64,000 bases of DNA from Roseibium porphyridii (GTDB lineage: Bacteria > Pseudomonadota > Alphaproteobacteria > Rhizobiales > Stappiaceae). A program made the position numbers and the translations under genes. Location: assembly GCF_026191725.2 (NCBI RefSeq), contig NZ_CP120863.1, forward strand, positions 5,126,001 to 5,190,000, in the 5' to 3' direction. Numbering within the stretch: position 1 is the first letter of the stretch; each line of letters starts with the position of its first letter. The notes under the pieces were generated by a model, which had not been told where the DNA came from, searched no databases, and saw only the letters and a list, made by a program, of their open reading frames with translations. Below are positions 28,433 through 37,716 of this stretch, piece by piece.

Positions 28433-29452
28433 ATGCCTGCCGCCAACAGACTTAGTCGGAATTTGCGAAAAATTCTGCTGATCACTGCCTTGTCGGGGCT
28501 GGCCGGTCTCATGATTGGTGTGGTTCGCGCAGGCGAAAACAACTTCGCAATCGAAGCGGCATATGGTGCGTTGACTGGCACGATCATCGGTTGCGGTTGC
28601 ACATGTTTTGAGTTTATCGGTTTCTCGAACTCCAGACTGCGCGCTGCGCGGCGCCTTCCACCTGTTGCACTCCTGATTGGAAGAACCCTTGCCTACAGTC
28701 TGGTTATCCTCTTTGGTCTCGGCATCTCGAGTGTCCTGGTAGGGGACGTCCTGCCCTGGCAGGAGCCTGAATTTTCTGAAGTCTTCCTGATATCCGCGAC
28801 CGTTGCATTTTTCATGTCCGGCGCTGTGGAAGTCACCCGGCTGCTGGGTTCGGAAGCAACACTTTCGCTGGTGTCGGGACGCTACAACACGCCCCGACTT
28901 GAAACCCGTGTCGTCCTCTTTGCAGATCTTGTCGGCTCGACCGCCCTGGCCGAAAAGATCGGCGAACTTGAGTTCCATGTGTTTCTGCAAGATGTCGCCC
29001 TTGACCTTGCCGGCCCCATCGAAGACACGCGTGGCGCTGTCCACCGATATGTCGGCGACGCGGTGATTGTGACCTGGCCGCTGGAAAGCGGGGTGAAACA
29101 GGCTGACTGCCTGAGTTGCGCACTGGAAATGCATAGGACGCTGGCCACACATGCCAGCCGCTATCGCAAAAGGTTCGGCACCGAACCAAGCCTGCGTGTC
29201 GCCCTGCATTGCGGCCAGGTGGCCGCAGGTGAAATTGGTGACTGGAAGAAAGAAATTGCCCTGCTCGGCGACACGATGAACACCACGGCGAGAATAGAAC
29301 GCGCAGCGAACTCTCTTGGCAGTGACACAGTGCTTTCGGATGCGCTCGTAAAACATTTACCTGAACAGGCCCGAACGAGCCTTCGCCGGCTGCCCGATTA
29401 TAAAGCCCACGGAAAACAGGAACCGCTGCGTCTCTGGACAACGAAGATCTGA
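28433..29452 (+). CDS. Membrane-anchored class III nucleotidyl cyclase
   Basis: 339 residues. About four hydrophobic segments fill residues 12-140, followed by a class III cyclase domain (about 155-335): metal aspartates in LFADLVGSTALAEKIG and HRYVGDAVIVTW, and the Asn and Arg of MNTTARIERAAN. The lysine usually before the second aspartate appears as Arg. It begins 12 bp after sdaA, suggesting co-transcription; a functional link between serine breakdown and cyclic nucleotide is not known. Confidence 0.83.
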   Translation: MPAANRLSRNLRKILLITALSGLAGLMIGVVRAGENNFAIEAAYGALTGTIIGCGCTCFEFIGFSNSRLRAARRLPPVALLIGRTLAYSLVILFGLGISSVLVGDVLPWQEPEFSEVFLISATVAFFMSGAVEVTRLLGSEATLSLVSGRYNTPRLETRVVLFADLVGSTALAEKIGELEFHVFLQDVALDLAGPIEDTRGAVHRYVGDAVIVTWPLESGVKQADCLSCALEMHRTLATHASRYRKRFGTEPSLRVALHCGQVAAGEIGDWKKEIALLGDTMNTTARIERAANSLGSDTVLSDALVKHLPEQARTSLRRLPDYKAHGKQEPLRLWTTKI

Positions 29453-29558
29453 ATGGCAATTGTTTGAGTATTGAACCGGGCCATCACACATTGAGGCCGG
29501 TTTGCGCACATAATTGCACTCTTTCTGGCTGTGTCAGTTTCTTACCTGCCGAAACACA

Positions 29559-30536
29559 TCACACATCATGTCTGTCGGCACTGAGCAGCACGCGTACGAG
29601 TGCGGGCTGTGACCTGACACCGACTTTGTCATAGATGCGCTGCAAGTGGGTTTTCGCCGTATTCGGGCTCATATCTAAGGCAAGGGCTGCTGTGGTCAGG
29701 TCCTGACCGTCGACGAGTTGACGTGACAGTTTCTCCTGTGTCTCAGAGAGGCGATAAACCTCAGAGGCAGTGGTTATCTGCAAACTGAGACGCTCAGAAT
29801 CGTCAAACGTTACCAGAAGCTTCCCGTCTCTCAACATAGCCCAGCAAACATGCGCAAAACCTTCATCATCCTGTCCCAGCGCCACGACACGGGTGACCGC
29901 CTCTTCACCGACACGCGGCGTGTGATGGGCCCGCATCTGGGCAATCCAGGTTATTGCGTCTTGCAATTCATTCAGGGCTTCCGGTTCTTTTGCCCAGAGC
30001 TTGCCAGCCCTTGCACAAAGCCTTGGATGATGGGGAAGCCGTTCCTTGGCCGCTTCGTTTTGCCAAAGCAACCGTCCAGTTTCGTCAACCTCCACCAAAG
30101 GGGCGTTGACATGGTTGACGTGTATCTGAGTGCTGACGACACATGAGATCTTCCAGGTCCCCTTGACCTTCTGCAAGATCTTTACCTCGTGATACTGTCC
30201 GGGGCAGGCCTTCGGAATTTCGGACATATCTCCGATTTGATCGTAGCTGACCCATGCCATTTCAGGGCTCAACACAACATTGAAATTCTTTCGCTGGAAT
30301 CTCCAGGGTGGTTGCCACTCGAACGGGCCGGACGTGATGCGCTTCATCTGCGCCCGTATTTCAGCGCCGGCCGTGACGGTGACACCGGTACGTACATGCG
30401 TTTGTATACGCCGGATTTCAGGGGACTCGAGCCAATAGCTTTGCCAGGCCTCGTAGTTACGCTGCAGATAGGCCTCCGTTTCAGCCTCAATAACTTGCAT
30501 GATGGCAGAACGATCATCTGCGGGGTCCAGTGTCAA
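29559..30536 (-). CDS. SnoaL-like domain fused to LuxR-type HTH regulator
   Basis: 325 residues. The N-terminal about 125 residues form an NTF2/SnoaL-like cup (AIMQVIEAETEAYLQRNYEAWQSYW), the middle about 135-255 resembles a PAS-like ligand region (VEVDETGRLLWQNEAAKERL), and the C-terminus is a LuxR HTH (LTTAALALDMSPNTAKTHLQRIYDKVGVRSQPALVRVL). Receiver and autoinducer domains are absent. The start overlaps the small gene upstream (ATGA). The combination suggests a one-component sensor of a small hydrophobic molecule, which is inference. Confidence 0.75.
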   Translation of the reverse strand: MTLDPADDRSAIMQVIEAETEAYLQRNYEAWQSYWLESPEIRRIQTHVRTGVTVTAGAEIRAQMKRITSGPFEWQPPWRFQRKNFNVVLSPEMAWVSYDQIGDMSEIPKACPGQYHEVKILQKVKGTWKISCVVSTQIHVNHVNAPLVEVDETGRLLWQNEAAKERLPHHPRLCARAGKLWAKEPEALNELQDAITWIAQMRAHHTPRVGEEAVTRVVALGQDDEGFAHVCWAMLRDGKLLVTFDDSERLSLQITTASEVYRLSETQEKLSRQLVDGQDLTTAALALDMSPNTAKTHLQRIYDKVGVRSQPALVRVLLSADRHDV

Positions 30537-30754
30537 ATTGCAGCCCTTTGTTTTTCCAGTCTTCGAAACCTTGCAGCTTCTGATGATCGCAAGAACCGGA
30601 CAAACCGTTTCAAGCTGGCAACCGCCTCAACCATACCATCCACAAGGCCGGTCATTTTGCCAGATTGCACATAATATTCGTCTTCTCCGGCAGGATCGAA
30701 GCTGTTCATTTTGTGCTGGTGAAGCCCAACGGCGGTGAGTGCTTGCAGGTCCAT
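30533..30754 (-). CDS. Small conserved-looking hypothetical protein
   Basis: 73 residues, not recognised. The start at 30754 has an excellent AGGAGG 7 bases upstream, and the stop overlaps the regulator start by 4 bp, so the two are translationally coupled. The C-terminal half is basic and probably helical (VEAVASLKRFVRFLRSSEAARFRRLEKQR). There is no signal peptide or membrane segment. It may be a partner or modulator of the SnoaL-LuxR regulator. Confidence 0.65.
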   Translation of the reverse strand: MDLQALTAVGLHQHKMNSFDPAGEDEYYVQSGKMTGLVDGMVEAVASLKRFVRFLRSSEAARFRRLEKQRAAI

Positions 30755-30933
30755 TTGAAACCTCCTGTCCCAATTTTGATGAACACGAGGATAGAAGGTG
30801 CGACGCCGACAGCCTGTCATACGCGAGGACTACAGCAGCCTGTATTTAGTGCTTTGAGCTGCCCTGGAAGAGATTTATCCAGGCGAACAGTCGGTCTGCT
30901 CGCAAGCCAAATGAAGCGTTGTGCACAAGAACA

Positions 30934-31551
30934 TCAATTCTGTTGCAGGCGGGTCTTGTGCGCGTGGGAAATGTGACGGCGCGCAGCAGTTTCGGCAGCT
31001 GTGCAATCGCCCTCGGCGATTGCCTCAACGATGGCCGCATGTTCTTCAACCGCAGTTTCACGGCGCTCAGGCGTATCAAGCGTCGTGCCTGCCATCAGGA
31101 TCAGTGAAAGGCGCAGGTGCTCGATCTGATCGACCAGATATCGGTTGTGCGACGCCAGACACAGGCGGCGATGAAACTCCCTGTTTGAACGCACGAGGCC
31201 TTCTTTGTCGGCAATACGCTTGCGGTCTGCCTCGACAAGGTCCTGCAGTATCTCGATTTCGGGACGGGAGGCATGTTTGGCCGCCAGTCCTGCAGCTGTT
31301 CCTTCCAGGACCTCGCGCATGAAATAGACCTCATTGATCTGCCCGTGATCGAGCGTCGGAACGACCATGCCCCTGTTTGGCTCATGGACGGCAAGCCCCT
31401 GTGCTTCCAGACGCTTCAATCCTTCGCGGATCGGTGTGCGAGAGACGCCGAATTCTTCGGCAAGATCGGCCTCTCGCAGGCGATCACCGGGTTTCAAAAC
31501 CCGTTCTTCAATGAGGCCAATAAGCCGCCGATAGATTTCAGATCCATTCAT
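30934..31551 (-). CDS. GntR-family (FadR/FCD) regulator
   Basis: 205 residues. The N-terminal winged HTH (LREADLAEEFGVSRTPIREGLKRLEAQGLA) is followed by an all-helical FCD ligand domain whose metal-binding-type residues lie in NREFHRRLCLASHNRYL and the later EEHAAIVEAI and ARRHISHA stretches. It lies just downstream of, and reads in the same direction as, the FAD oxidoreductase-anmK-aminotransferase genes, so it may control them. Effector unknown. Confidence 0.87.
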   Translation of the reverse strand: MNGSEIYRRLIGLIEERVLKPGDRLREADLAEEFGVSRTPIREGLKRLEAQGLAVHEPNRGMVVPTLDHGQINEVYFMREVLEGTAAGLAAKHASRPEIEILQDLVEADRKRIADKEGLVRSNREFHRRLCLASHNRYLVDQIEHLRLSLILMAGTTLDTPERRETAVEEHAAIVEAIAEGDCTAAETAARRHISHAHKTRLQQN

Positions 31552-31633
31552 GCAATCTGGTTAGCTGCTTGCCGGGGATTGCGCAAGAGACGCACCGGAA
31601 CCTGATGGCTTCAGCTTGAACAATTGGCATCGC

Positions 31634-32995
31634 CTAGTGCAAACGCACACCCTGACGCACTAGCTCCGCCTGCAGACGGACAATGTCCATTGAGGCCAGA
31701 TCCATGCCGTACTTGATCGAGAGCGCAGCGGCAACGCCCGCACCTTGCCCGGTCACGGTGCAGCACATCATGTTGCGTGTGGCGGCGTGGCTGACCTTGT
31801 CACCACCTGTGGCCCGGCCGGCAACCAGAAGATTCTTAACGCCCTTTGGAAGCAACGTTCTATATGGGAGCTGAAAATAGCGGCCCGTTGTCGGCAGGAT
31901 CAAGATGCCATAGCCATCGATGAATTCCGGAAAGATCCCGATGCTATCCTCGAAGCGGCCTTGTTCACGAACATCAGTCTCAGTCATGTCATAGGCGGCC
32001 AGAATTTTTCGGGTGTCGCGGATCCCGACAGTCATTCCAAAATTTCTGAGTTTTGCGCCGCTGCAGCCTGGCTGAAAGCGCTTCAGGGCTTCCACGGCCA
32101 GCATTGCCTGGCGTCGCCCTTCAATTTCATTCCGTGTCATTGATGCCGGGTCGGTACCATCGCACTCAGGGAGGTGAACGAGATTCAAATAGGTCAGGTC
32201 ACCACTGTCATAAACGGCCCCCCAAGTGCCGGAGATGGTGGACAGGGATGCCGGAATGAGCCCCGCGTCCATGGCCTGTTCGAACGGCTTACGCAGAAAG
32301 GGTGAAAACATCTGGTCTTCCTTGCCGGTTGTTTCCACCGACCATTCCCCGCTTTCCCAGTCCTTATAGGTTTGTGGGTCGGCCTTGACGGCGTCCATGA
32401 ACTTCTTCTTGTCGACACCTGTCATGGAAAACATCACCGAGGCCGCCTGCATTTCTTCGACCGGGGTTTTCTTCGTGGCGGCACCGGCACGAAACGCGAC
32501 ATCGGCATCCCCGGAGGCATCGATTACCCGTTTTGCCAGGATCGCTTCCCTGCCCGCTTTGCTTTCGGTGATGATGCCGCAGATCTCATCGCCATTCATG
32601 ATTGGCGCAGCGAAAGACCTGTGCAGCATCGGGTGTATACCGGCCTCTTCCACAAGATTGTCGGCAACCAGTTTGAAGCCTTCTGCGTCGATTGCGTGGC
32701 TGTCTGATTGCGGTTCCGGCGTTGCTGCTCCAGCAGCGCGCGCCCGATCTTCAAATTCCCTGCCAACCCCTTCCGTGTCGATTGTTTGCTCATGCCTGTA
32801 CCAGGCAAACCCTTCAACACCGACCGCTGTAATGTTTCCGCCAAAACACCCGAACCGCTCGACCAGTGAGACATCCACACCCGCGCGAGCCGCCCCAAGC
32901 GCTGCAGCAAGACCGCCAGGACCCGAACCAACCACCAGCACGTCGGTTTCATGAACAACGTCAATGTCGCGCGCGGGCTCGGTTATCCTCTTCAC
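31634..32995 (-). CDS. FAD-dependent oxidoreductase (FAD_oxidored family)
   Basis: 453 residues from a GTG start with GGAGA upstream. FAD-binding VLVVGSGPGGLAAALGAARAG at about residues 19-40, then GGNITAVGVEG and VIDASGDADVAFRAGA, and a C-terminal NLLVAGRATGGDKVSHAATRNMMCCTVTGQGAG that completes the dinucleotide site. It resembles the group often annotated near sugar or sugar-acid catabolism; the substrate is unknown. It follows anmK by 31 bp and is probably the third gene of the aminotransferase operon. Confidence 0.8.
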   Translation of the reverse strand: MKRITEPARDIDVVHETDVLVVGSGPGGLAAALGAARAGVDVSLVERFGCFGGNITAVGVEGFAWYRHEQTIDTEGVGREFEDRARAAGAATPEPQSDSHAIDAEGFKLVADNLVEEAGIHPMLHRSFAAPIMNGDEICGIITESKAGREAILAKRVIDASGDADVAFRAGAATKKTPVEEMQAASVMFSMTGVDKKKFMDAVKADPQTYKDWESGEWSVETTGKEDQMFSPFLRKPFEQAMDAGLIPASLSTISGTWGAVYDSGDLTYLNLVHLPECDGTDPASMTRNEIEGRRQAMLAVEALKRFQPGCSGAKLRNFGMTVGIRDTRKILAAYDMTETDVREQGRFEDSIGIFPEFIDGYGILILPTTGRYFQLPYRTLLPKGVKNLLVAGRATGGDKVSHAATRNMMCCTVTGQGAGVAAALSIKYGMDLASMDIVRLQAELVRQGVRLH

Positions 32996-33026
32996 GCTGT
33001 CTCCAATTCATGCGTCATCTGTCTGG

Positions 33027-34109
33027 TTACGTCATCGGATGAAAAAGCTTCCCGCCAATGGTGGGCCGGCTCACGCCGGTGGTGCCTGGAAATGTTGTAG
33101 GTAAGTCTGCTTTCAGACGAGCACCCAGAAACGCCATCGCCTGTGCTTCAAGCGCATCTCCATTGATGTGGTGATCGTCGGAGGAGACAACTTCTCCTGA
33201 AAGCAAATCCGACAGCGCGCTCATCAGCACAGGATTGTGACGCCCACCGCCACAGACCAGCCAGAGCTTTGCAGGTTGCGGCAACAATGTCTCGGCCTTG
33301 GCTATGGCTTCGGCCGTAAAAGCAAGCAGGGTTGCTGCACCATCTTCCAGACCCAGTCCATCTGCAAATTCTCCGGAAAAACTGTAGCGATCCAGAGACT
33401 TTGGCCCAGGCTCGGAAAGAAACGGATGATTGAGCGCGCGGGCCAGCCGCTTCTCGTCGACAGTGCCTTTTTTGGAAATCTCACCGCCAGCATCATATTC
33501 TCCAGCACCGAGGCGGTTTATCCAGTCATCGAGCAATGCGTTGCCAGGCCCGATATCAAAGGCCAACAGGTCTTCACCCTCAATGTAGGTGAGGTTCGAC
33601 ACACCGCCGATATTGAGAAAGCAAAGCGGTTCCCTGCGCTCACCCAAAAGCGTCTTGCAAAGTGCCTGATGATAGACAGGTACCAGTGGCGCTCCTTCTC
33701 CTCCGGCAGCCATATCGGCCAGACGCACATCACCGATCACAGGCAGATCCAGCGCATCAGCCAGAGACTGCGGGTCACCCAGCTGTATCGTTTCTCCTGC
33801 CTTTGGATCGTGCCACACAGTCTGGCCGTGGAACACGACAGCGTCAGGAGACAGTTTGTTGTCGTTCAAGAAACGTTGGATTGCCGTGGCATGGCCATCG
33901 GTGACAGCCCTTGCAATTTCAGGCCACTGCTCCCGGTCCGTCCCCTTTTTTGCAGCGGCATCCAATACACTGCGGCGCGTTTCAGGCCTATAGGAAGTGG
34001 TTGTTGCCGGGCCGAACTTCGTCACGCGCTGGCCGTCGGTCTCAATGGAAGCCAGATCGATGCCATCCGCGGACGTGCCGCTGATCGTTCCGACGATGGA
34101 CCAACTCAT
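33027..34109 (-). CDS. anmK: Anhydro-N-acetylmuramic acid kinase
   Basis: 360 residues from ATG 34109, which overlaps the aminotransferase stop (ATGA). Family motifs are clear: GTISGTSADGIDLA at the N-terminus, FHGQTVWHDP, PVYHQAL, CFLNIGGVSNLTYI and LVCGGGRHNP. The enzyme cleaves and phosphorylates 1,6-anhydro-MurNAc from recycled cell wall to MurNAc-6-phosphate. The usual partner MurQ is not in the window. The presence of an RpiR/MurR-type regulator upstream fits amino-sugar control. Confidence 0.92.
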   Translation of the reverse strand: MSWSIVGTISGTSADGIDLASIETDGQRVTKFGPATTTSYRPETRRSVLDAAAKKGTDREQWPEIARAVTDGHATAIQRFLNDNKLSPDAVVFHGQTVWHDPKAGETIQLGDPQSLADALDLPVIGDVRLADMAAGGEGAPLVPVYHQALCKTLLGERREPLCFLNIGGVSNLTYIEGEDLLAFDIGPGNALLDDWINRLGAGEYDAGGEISKKGTVDEKRLARALNHPFLSEPGPKSLDRYSFSGEFADGLGLEDGAATLLAFTAEAIAKAETLLPQPAKLWLVCGGGRHNPVLMSALSDLLSGEVVSSDDHHINGDALEAQAMAFLGARLKADLPTTFPGTTGVSRPTIGGKLFHPMT

Positions 34110-35461
34110 TTCAGACTGTCCGATACTGTCTTGAGACCTGCTTCTGCAATGTCGAAAAGCTCGTTGATCTGGTTTTCTGTGATGATCAATGGCGGGCAAA
34201 AAGCCATCGCGTCAAGCATGGCACGGGAGATCAGACCCTTTTCCTGAAACGCGGCATTGGCTCTTGCTCCAAGCGCACCCGGCGTCTGCGCAAGGGCGTC
34301 ATGGGAAAGCTCCGCCGCGCCGATCAAACCGACACCGCGGGTTTCGATCACGAGCGGGTTTTCTCCCAGCTCGGCCAGACGTTTTTGAAAAACCGGTGCA
34401 ACGTTCCTCACATGACCGACAAGGTCGCGCTCCTCGATGATCTTTAGGTTCTCCAGTGCGACCGCTGCCGCGACCGGGTGCCCGCTTCCGGTATAGCCAT
34501 GGCCCAGTACGCCGATCCTGTCACTTTCGTCCGCGATCGTCTGGTAGACAGCATCGTTGATCAATAACGCGGAAATCGGTTGGTAAGATGACGAGAGGGC
34601 CTTTGAAAGGGTCATCATGTCTGGTTCAAGGCCGTAAGTCTGCGTGCCGAACATGTTGCCTGTGCGGCCGAAGCCGCAAATAACTTCGTCGGCAACAAAG
34701 AGGATGCCGTATTTCTTCAAGACCGGTTGTACGGCCTGCCAATAGCCGTCCGGTGGCACAACGACACCGCCCGCACCCATGACAGGTTCCGCGAAGAAAG
34801 CGGCGATGGTTTCCGGCCCCTCAGAAAGAATCAGGTCTTCCAGATCCACGGCACAGCGCCGGGCGAAGTCGGCCTCGCTTTCGCCGTCTCTTTTCATGGT
34901 CCGGTAGTGCGGACATGTGGTGTGCAGGACCTGCGGCAGCGGCAGATCAAAGGATTTGTGGTTGTTGGGCAGTCCCGTCAGGCTTGCGGATGCAATCGTC
35001 ACACCGTGATAGCCGCGCACGCGCGAGATGATTTTCTTGCGGTCCGGCTGGCCGAGCGCATTGGAGCGGTACCAGATCAGCTTTATCGCTGTGTCATTCG
35101 CTTCTGATCCGGAATTGGTGAAATACACTTTCGACATTGGAACCGGCGCCATCTCGATCAGCTTTTCAGCAAGTTCGATCGATGGCCCGTGGGTCTTGTA
35201 TGTGAAGGTGTGATAGTAGGGCAGCTTCTCCATCTGCCGTGTTGCTGCGTCCACCAGACGCTTTTCGCCAAACCCGACCGCGACGCTCCAAAGGCCGGCC
35301 ATTCCCTCAATGTATCGTTTGCCGGAAATGTCCTCGACGTAGATCCCTTCACCCTTTTCGATCACCATTGCGCCCGTTTCTTCCTGTCGGCGAGCATTGG
35401 CATAAGAATGAAGCTGAAAGGCCGTATCTCGAGCCTCAAGAGAATTGGGGAGCTGCGCCAT
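34106..35461 (-). CDS. Class III omega-aminotransferase
   Basis: 451 residues, PLP-dependent class III aminotransferase. Recognisable: GLWSVAVGFGEKRLVDAA, FTNSGSEANDTAIKL, AEPVMGAGGVVVPP, LFVADEVICGFGRTG, and the PLP lysine in MMTLSKALSSSYQPISAL. It resembles omega-amino acid or polyamine:pyruvate transaminases. It is the first gene of an operon with anmK and the FAD oxidoreductase and is divergent from the RpiR regulator, with a long inverted repeat between. The true amine donor is not known. Confidence 0.87.
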   Translation of the reverse strand: MAQLPNSLEARDTAFQLHSYANARRQEETGAMVIEKGEGIYVEDISGKRYIEGMAGLWSVAVGFGEKRLVDAATRQMEKLPYYHTFTYKTHGPSIELAEKLIEMAPVPMSKVYFTNSGSEANDTAIKLIWYRSNALGQPDRKKIISRVRGYHGVTIASASLTGLPNNHKSFDLPLPQVLHTTCPHYRTMKRDGESEADFARRCAVDLEDLILSEGPETIAAFFAEPVMGAGGVVVPPDGYWQAVQPVLKKYGILFVADEVICGFGRTGNMFGTQTYGLEPDMMTLSKALSSSYQPISALLINDAVYQTIADESDRIGVLGHGYTGSGHPVAAAVALENLKIIEERDLVGHVRNVAPVFQKRLAELGENPLVIETRGVGLIGAAELSHDALAQTPGALGARANAAFQEKGLISRAMLDAMAFCPPLIITENQINELFDIAEAGLKTVSDSLK

Positions 35462-35594
35462 TGCGGCCTCACTTGCAAAGTGGTGAAGGTTCTAGGGTCA
35501 CAAGCGACTCAAATTGCCACTCCACCCAGACTGTCACGCTAGACCCGCAATCGGCTGAAGACAATCGGGGCCTTCTGTATCGGAAGGAAAAATG

Positions 35595-35649
35595 AATCTG
35601 CAAGTAATATTGCAATCGAATCTGAATCATGCAATTTTACTTGCAGATT
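35595..35649. promoter_or_regulatory. Long inverted repeat, putative RpiR operator
   Basis: Two 20-bp arms (35595-35614 and 35630-35649) are inverted copies with one mismatch and a 15-bp spacer; each contains CTTGCAGAT/ATCTGCAAG. It ends 14 bp before the RpiR start and lies between divergent operons, so dimer or tetramer binding could control both. Confidence 0.65.
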
Positions 35650-35663
35650 GACGAAGGAAGATC

Positions 35664-36500
35664 ATGTCGCTGTTTGAGAAAATTTCACATCAGGCAACCA
35701 CACTCACACCCAGTGAGCGCAGGCTCGTTGAGAACGTGATCGACAGCCCGACAACCGCAGCGCTCGGCACGGCCGGTGAACTTGCCCGGGCCGCAGGCGT
35801 TCATGAAGCAACGGCGTCGCGCCTTGCCAAAAAGCTGGGGTTTGAAAGTTACGCAGCCTTTCGTGACGCATTGCGCGACGAATTCATCGCTACCCGCGAA
35901 ACCGCAACCCGGTTTGAAAAAACCATCGCAGAGAGCACGTCCGATACAATTCTTGGCGAACTGGCCAGGGAAGAAACTCAGGCACTCGGACGGATCGAAG
36001 AATTCATTACACCGGAGCAGATCGCAGAAGCTGCACAGATCTTGATGAGCGCGAGACGGATCTTTGTCTATGGCTACGGCAACGCGGAAGTGCTCGCGCT
36101 CATGATGGTCAAACGGTTCCGCCGTTTCGGCAAAGACACCCACCAGCTCGATACAGATCCGCGCGGCCTCGCCGAACAAATGCTGGGTCTCGATTCAGAC
36201 GATGCTGTTTTGAGCTTTGCCTTCCGTCGACCGCCTCGCGGCTATGCGGCGTTGATGGAAACCGCAAAAGAAGTGGGTGCAAAGACAGTCATGATTTCCG
36301 GCAAGTCGGGCGCATTGCTAACGCCGCGCCCCGACCGCCTTTTGGCCGCACCACGCTCAGGTGATCAGGATGCCTTCCAGACCCTGACCGTACCGATGAC
36401 AATCTGCAACGCCATCGTCATCGCGGCCGGACTGACAGCGAAAGAGGAATCGCTGAAAAAACTCGATCGACTGGGACAGCTGATCGAGCGTTTTGAATAA
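35664..36500 (+). CDS. RpiR/MurR-family transcriptional regulator
   Basis: 278 residues. The N-terminal HTH_6 domain (LTPSERRLVENVIDSPTTAALGTAGELARAAGVHEATASRLAKKLGFESYAAFRDALRDE) is followed by a SIS sugar-phosphate domain (about 120-260, RRIFVYGYGNAEVLALMMVKRFRRFG). Regulators of this type respond to phosphosugars. It starts the plus-strand ABC transporter operon and faces the aminotransferase-anmK operon across a long inverted repeat. Confidence 0.9.
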   Translation: MSLFEKISHQATTLTPSERRLVENVIDSPTTAALGTAGELARAAGVHEATASRLAKKLGFESYAAFRDALRDEFIATRETATRFEKTIAESTSDTILGELAREETQALGRIEEFITPEQIAEAAQILMSARRIFVYGYGNAEVLALMMVKRFRRFGKDTHQLDTDPRGLAEQMLGLDSDDAVLSFAFRRPPRGYAALMETAKEVGAKTVMISGKSGALLTPRPDRLLAAPRSGDQDAFQTLTVPMTICNAIVIAAGLTAKEESLKKLDRLGQLIERFE

Positions 36501-36526
36501 CGAAAGAAACCCTTAGGGAGGGATAC

Positions 36527-37648
36527 ATGAATGTTCTCGGAGCAACACGCCTCGGCGTGATCGGTATATTTTTGTCTTCAGCTGCCTTGGCTGATGGGCA
36601 TCTGAACGAAATGGGACCTGAGGAACTGCTGCCACTTGCCCAGGAGGAAGGCAAAGTGACCGTTTATTCCTTTACCAGCCGGATAGGCAAAGTGGAGGCC
36701 GCGTTTGAAGAGACCTATCCAGATATTGACCTGCAAGGTTTCGACATCTCGTCCACAGAACAGATCGCACGCCTCCAGGCGGAAGCGCAGGCTGGCGTCA
36801 CCAATGCCGACGTTATCTACATTTCCGATACTCCCGTCGTACTGACAGAACTCTTGGAGACCGGCATCATCGCACCCTTTGTGCCGCCGCGCGTCGCCGA
36901 TCGTGTCCCGCAGGAGTACCAATCGCCGCTGCTGGCGCAACGTTTGTCGACCAAAGTGCTGATGTACAACGAAGAAGCCAACCCGGACGGTGCGCCGGTC
37001 ACGAATCTTTGGCAACTGACAACCGGCGACTGGCGCGGCCGGGTGGTCATGGTCGATCCCCTGCAAAGAGGTGACTACCTCGATCTGATGACAGAAATCG
37101 TATTGCGTTCCGACGCAATGGCCGCCGCTTATGAAGAGCAATTCGGAAAAGCAATTGAACTCGGAGATGCTGCCAATGCCGGTGAAAAATTCATCATGGA
37201 TCTCTTTGCAAACGATGTGATCCTTGTCGGCTCCACCGATGATGTGAATGTGGCTGTCGGCGCAAAGGGGCAGGAAAACCCACCTGTCGGCTTCACCAGT
37301 TATTCCGACCGCCGGGACAACGAGGAAGAAGGCTGGGCGCTTCAAGTGGCCAACAGTGTAGAGCCTGCACCCGGCATCATCTTTCCTGCCGTGCTTGCGC
37401 TGGCCGCAGAACCCAACAACCCTGCCGCAGCACGGCTTGTGATCGATTTCCTGATGGGAGACGAAAGTGAGACCGGTGGTGCAGGCCTCGCACCGTTTTA
37501 TGTTGCCGGCGATTACGTGACACGCACTGATATCCCGCCGCACCCGGACGCAGTTTCACTGAGCGACTTTACCGCCTGGCGCATTGCACCGAACGAGACC
37601 GCCAAGATCAGATCCGAAATCGGCGACCTGATCCTGACACTGCAATAA
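36527..37648 (+). CDS. ABC transporter substrate-binding protein (Fbp-type)
   Basis: 373 residues with a short signal peptide (MNVLGATRLGVIGIFLSSAALA) and a family 1 extracellular solute-binding fold (GKVTVYSFTSRIGKVEAAFEETYPDI). It starts 26 bp after the regulator with GGGAGG at good distance. Fused-permease and PotA/FbpC-type ATPase partners follow, so it belongs to the iron(III)/phosphonate/polyamine group. The paired tyrosines that bind iron in FbpA are not obvious, so the ligand may be organic. Confidence 0.8.
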   Translation: MNVLGATRLGVIGIFLSSAALADGHLNEMGPEELLPLAQEEGKVTVYSFTSRIGKVEAAFEETYPDIDLQGFDISSTEQIARLQAEAQAGVTNADVIYISDTPVVLTELLETGIIAPFVPPRVADRVPQEYQSPLLAQRLSTKVLMYNEEANPDGAPVTNLWQLTTGDWRGRVVMVDPLQRGDYLDLMTEIVLRSDAMAAAYEEQFGKAIELGDAANAGEKFIMDLFANDVILVGSTDDVNVAVGAKGQENPPVGFTSYSDRRDNEEEGWALQVANSVEPAPGIIFPAVLALAAEPNNPAAARLVIDFLMGDESETGGAGLAPFYVAGDYVTRTDIPPHPDAVSLSDFTAWRIAPNETAKIRSEIGDLILTLQ

Positions 37649-37716
37649 AACTCCCCGACCAGGAGCAGGCGTGGCCATACGCCTGTTTCCTGTCTACCCT
37701 GAAATGACCAACAAGG

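Noticed and set aside
28301..29356. A 351-codon open frame opposite the membrane cyclase
   Set aside because: The cyclase has clear domains; the antisense frame has no recognisable content and is a by-product of high-GC third positions.
36578..37543. A 321-codon open frame opposite the Fbp-type binding protein
   Set aside because: Shadow of a well-supported gene, with unnatural composition.
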